From an archaeon (lineage in GTDB: Archaea > Asgardarchaeota > Heimdallarchaeia > Heimdallarchaeales > Kariarchaeaceae), in the NCBI GenBank assembly GCA_024280435.1, contig JAJRQD010000288.1, positions 1 through 62,715 on the forward strand: a stretch of 62,715 nucleotides of DNA. The letters are read 5' to 3'. A program made the position numbers and the translations under genes. The notes beneath the pieces are model-generated. The model was given only the letters and a program-made list of their open reading frames with translations, searched no databases and had not been told where the DNA came from. Positions 28,381-36,276 of the stretch are shown piece after piece (the stretch's first letter is position 1; every line of letters begins with the position of its first letter).

Positions 28381-29595
28381 TTAATTAGATGTAACTGATT
28401 TTGATACTGGTGTCATATATTTCCAAAGTACATTATATCCAAGAAATATGCCAACAACTCCAAACGATAGGAAAGATATTATAAAATTCTGAGCAATAAA
28501 TACGAAAAATGCTGTGATAAAGTAATTGTACTTCAAATATACGCCACTTAATAACTGTGGATTAAATAATATCAAGCCCACAATTGATAAAACATAAATA
28601 TAAATATATTGTCCAATTAAAAACAGTACCATATATTTAGTATGTGGATCAATCTCTTTTCTGGAAAGAGTATGTCTGAAATAAAATCCCATTACAACGA
28701 ATGAAATCCAAGAAATTAACATGAAAATATTTCTGTAAGAATAATCCTCTTCATATTTCATCTTAAGAGGATCAAAATTTGGATTTATCACCTCTAAAGA
28801 TGTGAATGATATCAATGCGAATATAATGAACCAATAGCTCCATTGGGGTAAAAATAATCTCAATTGACCTGTAATACTAAGACTGCTCAGACCATTTACC
28901 ATTATTTTTTCTTTTATTTCTACATCCTCATCTTTGCTATCTGATACCAGCTCATCAAAATCGGGTAAATCTGGTATTTCATCATCAGTAATTTTTTCTG
29001 TTTTTGCTTCTATTACCTGTTCCACGGGTTCAGTTGTCTCAATTACAGAATCTAGAAACTCTAAATCTTCAGTAGAAATCTCAGATTTTTCTTCTTTGCT
29101 TTCTGCTGATTCTATCACAGAATCTAGAAAATCTAGCCCCTCATCTGTTGATGTATCTGTAATTGCATCAAGAAAGTCTAAATCCGCATTTTCTGTACTT
29201 GTATCAAGGAAATCTAGGTCAATATCCTCTTTGTTGTCATCATCAAACCCTTCAATATTAATATCAGGCATTTCAGGTTGATCACTCTCAAACCCTTCAA
29301 GGTTCACATCAGGTATTTCGGGTTGATCACTCTCAAATCCATCAAGGTCCACATCAGGTATTTCAGGTTGATCACTCTCAAATCCATCAAGGTTCACATC
29401 AGGTATTTCGGGTTGATCACTCTCAAATCCATCAAGGTCCACATCAGGCATTTCGGGTTGATCACTCTCAAACCCTTCAAGGTCCACATCAGGCATTTCA
29501 GGTTGATCTAAAATCATTTTATTACAAGATGGACAATTTGTAATATTATCTTCTAACTCGATATCACAGTTTGAACATCTAGATTTTTCAGACAC
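28381..29595 (-). CDS. Zinc-ribbon, acidic-repeat, membrane-anchored protein
   Basis: 404 residues. Residues 7-24 form a zinc ribbon (CSNC and CPSC). Residues 30-119 are six copies of a 15-residue acidic unit (DQPEMPDVDLEGFES), encoded by 45-bp DNA repeats at 29239-29508. A further acidic low-complexity stretch follows (LDFLDS-type units to about residue 215). The C-terminal 170 residues contain about four to five membrane helices (starting YWFIIFALISFTSLEVI). The layout suggests a membrane protein with a long flexible acidic arm ending in a zinc ribbon on the cytoplasmic side. Function unknown. It is the first gene of the leftward group 29595-23442. Confidence 0.7.
   Translation of the reverse strand: MSEKSRCSNCDIELEDNITNCPSCNKMILDQPEMPDVDLEGFESDQPEMPDVDLDGFESDQPEIPDVNLDGFESDQPEIPDVDLDGFESDQPEIPDVNLEGFESDQPEMPDINIEGFDDDNKEDIDLDFLDTSTENADLDFLDAITDTSTDEGLDFLDSVIESAESKEEKSEISTEDLEFLDSVIETTEPVEQVIEAKTEKITDDEIPDLPDFDELVSDSKDEDVEIKEKIMVNGLSSLSITGQLRLFLPQWSYWFIIFALISFTSLEVINPNFDPLKMKYEEDYSYRNIFMLISWISFVVMGFYFRHTLSRKEIDPHTKYMVLFLIGQYIYIYVLSIVGLILFNPQLLSGVYLKYNYFITAFFVFIAQNFIISFLSFGVVGIFLGYNVLWKYMTPVSKSVTSN
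29239..29508. repeat. Six 45-bp in-frame coding repeats
   Basis: These encode the DQPEMPDVDLEGFES units of the zinc-ribbon membrane protein. The copies differ mainly by substitutions that swap Met/Ile, Asp/Asn and Glu/Asp, so reading frame and acidity are kept while the DNA diverges. Confidence 0.85.
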
Positions 29596-29773
29596 ACTTG
29601 TTTTATCTTGTTAAATAATAAAAATATTAGCTACAATTATTGAATTATTACGTTTATTTTTTATAATTTCAATTTTAATATCACTTGGACTGCAGTATGT
29701 CATGGTACATTTCAGAGCATAAGCTATGATGATTTGATTCCCTGTGGTCTTTCATTTATTTTTTGTATATAAA

Positions 29774-31912
29774 TTAAGAATATAATGCTTTTTTAAGTGG
29801 TGCTTCCCATATTTTTCTCAAAACAGGTAATTTCCATTCATTTGTATCATCGATTTTGAAAATTTTATCATTGCTTGTTCGTGCAATTAATGTGACATCA
29901 ACTCCATGTGAAGTTATACTCTTCAGGAAATCAGTCTCAAATTTACTATCTATTTGAGCCAGATAACGGCCACCGTATTCTCCCCATAGAAATGCTAGAT
30001 CATCAGTTTCATATACAAATTCAATACCTACATTGCTTTGAATTGCCCACTTTGCAAGAGTGGTTACTAAACCACCTCTACCAACATCAGTTGCACTTAC
30101 CAGCAGATTAGTATTGGCTCTGATTGTATTTGCAACTAGTAATTCCTGATCAAAATCAACAGACATTGGTTCAGTCTCACCACCATATCGGCGATGATAT
30201 TCTGATCCATGAAGAAATCCTTCATCTGAACCAATCATATAGATCTTAGATCCCATGCTTTTCAGCTTGGGTCGAATAATATGGCTTTCATCCTCTATCA
30301 ATCCGGTTATTCCTATAAATGCAGAACTAAGAATTTTGTGTGATTTTCCATCCATCTCAGCCTCATTATATAGTGATACATTGCCTCCAACAACTGGGAT
30401 CTTAAAAGCATGTGATACATCAGAAACTCCCTTTATCATCTCTACAAATTCTCCATATGATTCAGGCTTCTCTGGATTACCTGCATTGAGAGAATCCACC
30501 AGTGCTATTGGTTCTCCACCTCTAACTATTACTGAGCGGATAACTCCAATTGTAGCCAGTATAGAACCCACTCTTGGGTTACATGATATCATGTATGAGT
30601 TAGTACCTGCTGCGATTGCTAGATATTTCTCATTTGGAAGTTTAATGACACCTGCATCAAGTCCAGGTGCAATTTTTGTATTACCCTGTACATGTTGGTC
30701 ATATTGTTGGAAAATTGGCTTCCTGGATGCAAGATTATATGATCCTAGCATTTCTATCAATGGATGATCTTCAGGTTCAACTTTCGGTAGATTAAGGTTT
30801 TCAATTTTAATATCTGTTTCCTTTCTCTCAGGTTCTGGAAATCCATTAATTGTGAAATTAACAGGTAAATAAGTCTCAATACTCTCAAAATTAGATGCTA
30901 CAAAGGTATCCCCCTCTTCAACCCGTCCAATTACTCTGCCGATTAATCCAAATTTCTCAATTACTGCAATTGCCTGATCCACATTTTCAGGATCAATTAT
31001 TCCAAGCATTCTTTCCTGAGATTCTGAAATCAGTATTTCCCATGGTTGCATGCTTTCATCATGTAGATGAACTTTGTTAAGATCTATAAATAATCCAGTT
31101 TTTCCTTTCTCACACATCTCAACTGCTGCACATGCAAGACCTCCACCACCAAGATCTTGGAGCCCATTCAATAATCCTTTATCTCTGAGCTCTAGTGTAA
31201 CATCAATCAATATTTTCTCTGTTAGAGGATCACCAATCTGAACTGAACCTCTGGATTCCTTTTGTGATTCATCTACAAGTTCCTCTGATGCAAAGGTAAC
31301 ACCTCCAATGCCATCCAATCCCGTCCTTGAGCCATATAGTAACAGTATATCATTTGGATTAGGTGCAATTGATCTTATTATCTCCTCTTTTTTGGCTACT
31401 CCAACACACATTGCATTTACTAGTGGATTTCCCTCAAATTCCTCTGCAAACTCAAGATCACCACCCAAATTAGGTACTCCAACACAATTTCCATAGGATG
31501 AAATTCCTAGCACTACTTGATCTAGCAATAATTTCTGTCTATCTGTTTCTGGTGGTGCAAATCTTAAACAATCTAACACTGCAATTGGTCTGCATCCCTG
31601 TGATAGTATATCTCTGATAATTCCTCCTACACCTGTCGCAGCTCCATTGAAAGGATCAACTGCCGATGGATGGTTGTGACTTTCAATTCCGAGACCTATC
31701 ACATAATCATCTCCAACATCAATTAATCCTGCTCCTTCTCCAATTCCGAGAAATACTCTTCTTCCCTCGTTATTAAAATGTTTAAAGTGTCTTTTGGATG
31801 ATTTATAACTGCAATGTTCACTCCACAGAGCATCAAGTACAGCTTCTTCTGCTGTGGTCATTGACCTTTTAATATCATTACTTATAGTATTTTTTTCTTC
31901 TTTTGTTAACAT
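29774..31912 (-). CDS. purL: Phosphoribosylformylglycinamidine synthase, PurL subunit (small type)
   Basis: 712 residues, the small PurL that works with separate PurS and PurQ. It converts FGAR to FGAM with ATP and with ammonia supplied by PurQ. Signatures include LWSEHCSYKSSKRHFKHF at the N-terminus, the ATP/metal segments IGLGIESHNHPSAVDPF and NGAATGVGGIIRDI, LDGIGGVTFASEEL, and DLGGGGLACAAVEM. The second half repeats the pattern, as in the family (VVGGNVSLYNE, ATDVGRGGLVTTLAKW). Its ATG shares one base with the purQ stop (31912). It is the last gene of purCS-purQ-purL. Confidence 0.96.
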   Translation of the reverse strand: MLTKEEKNTISNDIKRSMTTAEEAVLDALWSEHCSYKSSKRHFKHFNNEGRRVFLGIGEGAGLIDVGDDYVIGLGIESHNHPSAVDPFNGAATGVGGIIRDILSQGCRPIAVLDCLRFAPPETDRQKLLLDQVVLGISSYGNCVGVPNLGGDLEFAEEFEGNPLVNAMCVGVAKKEEIIRSIAPNPNDILLLYGSRTGLDGIGGVTFASEELVDESQKESRGSVQIGDPLTEKILIDVTLELRDKGLLNGLQDLGGGGLACAAVEMCEKGKTGLFIDLNKVHLHDESMQPWEILISESQERMLGIIDPENVDQAIAVIEKFGLIGRVIGRVEEGDTFVASNFESIETYLPVNFTINGFPEPERKETDIKIENLNLPKVEPEDHPLIEMLGSYNLASRKPIFQQYDQHVQGNTKIAPGLDAGVIKLPNEKYLAIAAGTNSYMISCNPRVGSILATIGVIRSVIVRGGEPIALVDSLNAGNPEKPESYGEFVEMIKGVSDVSHAFKIPVVGGNVSLYNEAEMDGKSHKILSSAFIGITGLIEDESHIIRPKLKSMGSKIYMIGSDEGFLHGSEYHRRYGGETEPMSVDFDQELLVANTIRANTNLLVSATDVGRGGLVTTLAKWAIQSNVGIEFVYETDDLAFLWGEYGGRYLAQIDSKFETDFLKSITSHGVDVTLIARTSNDKIFKIDDTNEWKLPVLRKIWEAPLKKALYS

Positions 31913-33672
31913 TATCTTTTTGCCTCCCTTAGGAATGCATCGATTATTCTACGCCCATCAGTAGAACCTTGATATGAAAAACTTGCCCTCTCAGGATGTG
32001 GCATCATACCAACAATATTTTTCTTACCTAGACCTGCAATATTACCAATAGATCCATTTGGATTAAATGAATTTTTTATCAATCCTTTAAAATTTGAATA
32101 CTGTGCAATTTGATATGGTTTCACATCATTAAGACTTTCTGCATAGAGGTTACCCTCAAAATGTGCAATGGGTAGCCTTAAAGTTGCACCTGCAAGATTA
32201 GACAGGTATGAATCATTTTCAGGTATTTTTACGTGAATCCAATCACAGATGAATTTGGTTGATTTATTTGGGATCAGTGATCCTGGAAGTAGATTAGACT
32301 CAGTCAGTATTTGAAAACCATTACAAATACCAAGAATTGGTTTACTATGTTTCTTGATCTCCTTCATCATATCTGAAACACTTGCAACAGCACCAGCTCT
32401 CAGTACATCTGCATATGAAAAACCACCTGCAATCCATATACCATCTAAATTCGATATTTTATCAATATCAAATGAATTAATTATCTCAGCACTTACTCCA
32501 AATGATTCTAAAGCTCTGATACTTTCATTCTCATTATTTGTACCGGGAAACCTTGTCACACCTATTTTCATCTTATGAGTAAATTTAACTGGTTTCAACC
32601 TTCTTGGACCTGACTTGCTCCTTTTCTTGTTATTTATTTTGTCTATTTGCTTTGATTTCTCTACTCTGGCAGGCTCTTTGTTTATCTCTACTCTGGTAGG
32701 TTCTTTGTTTATCTCTTCTCTGGTAGGCTCTTTGCTTTTCTCTTCTCTGGTAGGCTCTTTGCTTTTCTCTACTCTGGTAGGCTCTTTGCTTTTCTCTTCT
32801 CTGGTAGGTTCTTTGCTTATCTCTTCTCTGGTAGGCTCTTTGCTTTTCTCTACTCTGGTAGGTTCTTTGCTTTTCTCTACTCTGGTAGGTTCTTTGCTTT
32901 TCTCTACTCTGGTAGTCTCTTTGCTGACTTCAATCTTGTCTACAGGTTTTACAGATGTATCATTAGATTTGTCAATATTTAATATATCTGGTTTCTTTTC
33001 ACTCACTACTTCATCAAGAATATCTGCTGGTTCAAGATCTAATTTTTTATCATCATTATATTCAATAGGGATAGATAAATCAAATTTAATTTTACTGGGA
33101 GTATCCTCATTCAATAATTTCTCTACCTTATCAATTTGATCCAATTCTTTTGAACTAATGGGTTGAACTTGAGGTTTTGTAATATCTTCTCCATCCAATA
33201 AATTTGGTCTATTATTAATCTCACTTGATTTATCAATAATATACTCAACAATCTCATCATTTTCATTTATTTTCTTCAGTTCCTTATCAATGTAATTTTC
33301 CTTAGTCTCAATAGTATCTACTGAAGTTTTTGTTTTCTTTAGTAAATCTTTCATCTCGTCTGATGTCTGTTGTAATCGATCAAAACCTGAATTTATTTTT
33401 TTAGCATCATTTTGTAGCGATTTAGGTTCCTCAATTTTTGTTTTACTAATAATATCTTTTATTTCAGAGCTGGATTGTTCCAGCCTATCAAAATCGGATG
33501 TTATCTTATCAATTTCTTTCAAAATATCATCATGTTCCTCAATTGTATCTTCCTCACTGATCTCTTCTGAGAATTCATCCTCTATCTTCTCAAGATCACC
33601 TAGAATAGAATTGAGTTCCTCATCAATTTCATCTATTGATCTCTTTTTATGTTCTTTATTTTTATCACTCAT
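31912..33672 (-). CDS. purQ: PurQ glutamine amidotransferase with long N-terminal repeat extension
   Basis: 586 residues. The C-terminal 219 (from the internal Met at 32571) are a complete PurQ: MKIGVTRFPGTNNEN, IAGGFSYADVLRAG, the nucleophile Cys in LGICNGFQIL, and the His/Glu pair in MMPHPERAS. It releases ammonia from glutamine for PurL. The first 367 residues are unlike any PurQ: acidic and coiled-coil-like (FDRLEQSSSEIKDIISK, FDRLQQTSDEMKDLLKK), then ten 9-residue repeats (KEPTRVEKS type, residues about 251-340), then a basic linker. The frame is open throughout, so either one long protein is made or PurQ starts internally at 32571. Between purC-S (9-nt gap) and purL (1-nt overlap). Confidence 0.93.
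   Translation of the reverse strand: MSDKNKEHKKRSIDEIDEELNSILGDLEKIEDEFSEEISEEDTIEEHDDILKEIDKITSDFDRLEQSSSEIKDIISKTKIEEPKSLQNDAKKINSGFDRLQQTSDEMKDLLKKTKTSVDTIETKENYIDKELKKINENDEIVEYIIDKSSEINNRPNLLDGEDITKPQVQPISSKELDQIDKVEKLLNEDTPSKIKFDLSIPIEYNDDKKLDLEPADILDEVVSEKKPDILNIDKSNDTSVKPVDKIEVSKETTRVEKSKEPTRVEKSKEPTRVEKSKEPTREEISKEPTREEKSKEPTRVEKSKEPTREEKSKEPTREEINKEPTRVEINKEPARVEKSKQIDKINNKKRSKSGPRRLKPVKFTHKMKIGVTRFPGTNNENESIRALESFGVSAEIINSFDIDKISNLDGIWIAGGFSYADVLRAGAVASVSDMMKEIKKHSKPILGICNGFQILTESNLLPGSLIPNKSTKFICDWIHVKIPENDSYLSNLAGATLRLPIAHFEGNLYAESLNDVKPYQIAQYSNFKGLIKNSFNPNGSIGNIAGLGKKNIVGMMPHPERASFSYQGSTDGRRIIDAFLREAKR
32653..32922. repeat. Ten 27-bp in-frame repeats in the purQ extension
   Basis: The coding units for KEPTRVEKS and its variants (KEPTREEKS, KEPTREEIS, KEPTRVEIN, KEPARVEKS, KETTRVEKS). 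They are near-identical at the DNA level, so copy number may vary between strains. Confidence 0.88.
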
Positions 33673-33681
33673 TGCAATTCC

Positions 33682-34650
33682 TCAATCGAAAGAGAACTTT
33701 ATTTCATACTGCTCAATCAGTGGATTTGTTAGTATCTGTATTGCTGCGTTATCTATTTTTTCAATCCAATCAAAAGTACTGGGATTATCAATTAAAATCG
33801 ATATTATCTTTCCTGTATTTACTTTTTTGATACTTGGTACTCCTAGATTATTCAATGTTCTATGGATCACATCTCCAGCTGGATTATTTACACCTTTTTT
33901 AGGAGTGATCAATACTTTTACTATCAAATTCAATCTATCAGCTTCAAAATCATGCTTTTCCAACCTATCTAGTATGGACTTATATCCCTGTAACACATCT
34001 CCAAGATCCTTTCTAAATCTATCCTTATCTAATTTCTCTCGTGTCTCAATGTCCCATACCCTCATACTATCGGCTGATAACTCATCACCTAGGAATAATA
34101 CACCATTTTTATCCACACCAAATTCTAATTTGAAGTCAACAAGCAACATACCTGCCAATTTGAAATATTCAGAAACTATTTTGTTAACTTGCAGTGCATA
34201 GGTGACCATCAGATCTCTTTGTCTACTAGTAATTAAATTATGTTTAATTGCAATATTTGAATCTATTAGTGGATCATGTAATTTATCATCTTTCAGGAAA
34301 AATTCAACATATGGTGTTTTTAGGTTCTCTCCCTCTGTCAAACCATATCTTCTGGCAAAAGATCCTGCAACAATATTTCTCACTACAATCTCAACTGGTA
34401 GTATACTCAAATTCTTAGCAATTATACTGTTATCACTATCTCTTTTAAGTATGTGCTGTGGTATGCCAGCTTTATCTAATATCATAAATAATTTGTAGGT
34501 CAAGTCAAGGTTTAATTTACCCTTCCCCTTTAATAAATCCTTTTTATCTCCATCTCCTGCGGTTATCTGATCATGGAATACAATTCTAACGCTTTCCTCA
34601 TCAATTAGATGTACATCTTTAACCTTTCCTTTGTAATTTTTTTCAATCAT
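33682..34650 (-). CDS. purC: PurC-PurS fusion: SAICAR synthetase with FGAM synthase PurS subunit
   Basis: About 322 residues. The first 235 or so are SAICAR synthetase (CAIR + Asp + ATP): YKGKVKDVHL, PVEIVVRNIVAGSFARRYG, VDFKLEFG and LGDELSADSMRVWD. The C-terminal 83 residues have the full PurS pattern (LNLIVKVLITPKKGV, NNPAGDVIHRTLNNLG, VNTGKIISILID, ILTNPLIEQYEIKF). PurS bridges PurL and PurQ in the small-PurL FGAM synthase. No separate purS lies in the operon, which supports this as the PurS source. The frame is open to 34692, but PurC homology begins at the Met at 34650; the earlier ATG is possible. It is the first gene of the operon. Confidence 0.93.
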   Translation of the reverse strand: MIEKNYKGKVKDVHLIDEESVRIVFHDQITAGDGDKKDLLKGKGKLNLDLTYKLFMILDKAGIPQHILKRDSDNSIIAKNLSILPVEIVVRNIVAGSFARRYGLTEGENLKTPYVEFFLKDDKLHDPLIDSNIAIKHNLITSRQRDLMVTYALQVNKIVSEYFKLAGMLLVDFKLEFGVDKNGVLFLGDELSADSMRVWDIETREKLDKDRFRKDLGDVLQGYKSILDRLEKHDFEADRLNLIVKVLITPKKGVNNPAGDVIHRTLNNLGVPSIKKVNTGKIISILIDNPSTFDWIEKIDNAAIQILTNPLIEQYEIKFSFD

Positions 34651-34824
34651 CTTTAAGATAACAATATGAAAGTCTCTTTTAAAATGTACCATCTGTTTTC
34701 AAATTATATTTGACTAATAATTTTATTTTCATAAATAGTAATCAATATCCCTACAAGATATCTCTAGATTAATAAAACTTTATTCATTCAATAAATTATA
34801 ATTTTGTAGGAGAGAAGCCAAAAG

Positions 34825-36276
34825 ATGATGATTGTAGAGAACAAATACAAACTATTCATAATCGATGATAGTGTCTTTATTCAACAAAAGCTAATGGAGT
34901 CTTTACCTGAACTCGGCTTCGAAATCGTAGGTATGGCATCTGAAAGCCGTTCTGCATTCAGATTCGTATCTGAGACCAGACCTGATGTGGTACTGTTAGA
35001 TGTATATCTAAGAGATATAACCGCAGAAGAGATGATCAGAGGATTATTAGCTATCAATCCATCACTATCTATTGTACTCATGGCTCCACTGTCCAATATA
35101 AAAGAAATTATGTATCTATTACAGAAAGGTGCAATGGATTTCATCCCCAAACCATTAGTTGATGCACAGGTAGAATATATCCTGCGAAAATATGAGTTCT
35201 CACAAGGAATTCGTCCTGTATCAAAAATTAAAACAATTGCCCAATTAATTTCTATTTTCTTCAATGAGATTCTTGAAAATGCACCACGTAATTTCAGAAA
35301 GCATCTTGAAAAAGCTGTGCATAAACCATTGAAAAGAATAAATAGTAGATATAAAGATAGATACAATATTCTATTTGAACCTATAAGAATAGAATTACTT
35401 ATGGATACACAGGGTGAGGACAAGACTTACAAAATGTACTTCACTCAACTCAATCGAATGTACCTTTCAGTGATAAATAACTTAAATAAAGAATTACCCG
35501 ATGAATATGTAAAATCTCTACTAATCGAGACATATCAATCATATTTCACAGTAGCCAAATATTTATTGGAAGGTACTGGCTATTCATTTCCAAAATGGAA
35601 AGATTTCAATATTCAATCACATTTCAATTCTTATTCACAGAACGTGCATGAGATTGCAAGAATAGATTATAGCTATTCAACTTCATATCCAATAATACCC
35701 ACATCTCATTTCTCAGATGATGAAAGATGGTATTCTAGAATTGATACCTACCGGATTATAATCACACATGATCCAAGGCTTATCCCGAAATTTCCTAAAC
35801 CCGACTCATTTGATGTGAGTAACATTGATATGCACGTTGTACTATCTTATTTTGATGATATACTTGGTCCAACAGTGGCTACCATTGCTCCTCCTCCACA
35901 TGGTAAATTGGAGGCAGATAGATTGAATTCAATACCAAGATTATTGGATACAATTGGTGCTGCACCAGGAGATCCGTTTATTCATGCAGCTAATGATTTT
36001 GGTAGTGTGAATGTAATATTCGGTGTGCAGGTGAATGTACGTGGAGGCACTCGAGATTATATGCTGAGCGTTGTTATCACACCAGTTGAGATCAGAGCAA
36101 TGATCAAGATAAATCAAATGGGCACTTTGATTAGAGCAACTGCTTCATTGATCAGTAATTTCTTCAATGAGAATCCAGATGCGATAAATAAAGGTAATTC
36201 AATATATATTTCTAGTGAACCTCAAATGATTCTAAAAGAATTGTTTGAAGAGACACAGAGATACCTGGAATCATAA
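34825..36276 (+). CDS. Response-regulator receiver fused to a longin-like domain
   Basis: 483 residues. Residues 1-125 are a complete receiver: acidic pair (LFIIDDSV), phospho-acceptor Asp (VVLLDVYLRD), Thr/Ser site (VLMAPLSN, where Ala replaces the usual Thr) and Lys (FIPKPLVDA). A helical middle section (about 130-300) has no known motif. Residues about 335-470 have a longin-like pattern: MHVVLSYFDDILGPTVATIAP, a NSIPRLLDTIG helix, VNVIFGVQV, and a hairpin RGGTRDYMLSVVITP before helices. It therefore couples a phosphorylation input to a GTPase-associated type of output domain (inference). No kinase is nearby. Its stop overlaps the convergent gene at 36271 by 6 nt. Confidence 0.75.
   Translation: MMIVENKYKLFIIDDSVFIQQKLMESLPELGFEIVGMASESRSAFRFVSETRPDVVLLDVYLRDITAEEMIRGLLAINPSLSIVLMAPLSNIKEIMYLLQKGAMDFIPKPLVDAQVEYILRKYEFSQGIRPVSKIKTIAQLISIFFNEILENAPRNFRKHLEKAVHKPLKRINSRYKDRYNILFEPIRIELLMDTQGEDKTYKMYFTQLNRMYLSVINNLNKELPDEYVKSLLIETYQSYFTVAKYLLEGTGYSFPKWKDFNIQSHFNSYSQNVHEIARIDYSYSTSYPIIPTSHFSDDERWYSRIDTYRIIITHDPRLIPKFPKPDSFDVSNIDMHVVLSYFDDILGPTVATIAPPPHGKLEADRLNSIPRLLDTIGAAPGDPFIHAANDFGSVNVIFGVQVNVRGGTRDYMLSVVITPVEIRAMIKINQMGTLIRATASLISNFFNENPDAINKGNSIYISSEPQMILKELFEETQRYLES

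Noticed and set aside
29278-29511. 77-codon plus-strand frame with internal repeats
   Set aside because: It is the antisense shadow of the acidic repeats in the zinc-ribbon gene.
32615-33139. 174-codon Leu/Ser-rich plus-strand frame
   Set aside because: Antisense shadow of the KEPTRVEKS repeats of the purQ extension; its repetitive hydrophobic look is a codon artefact.
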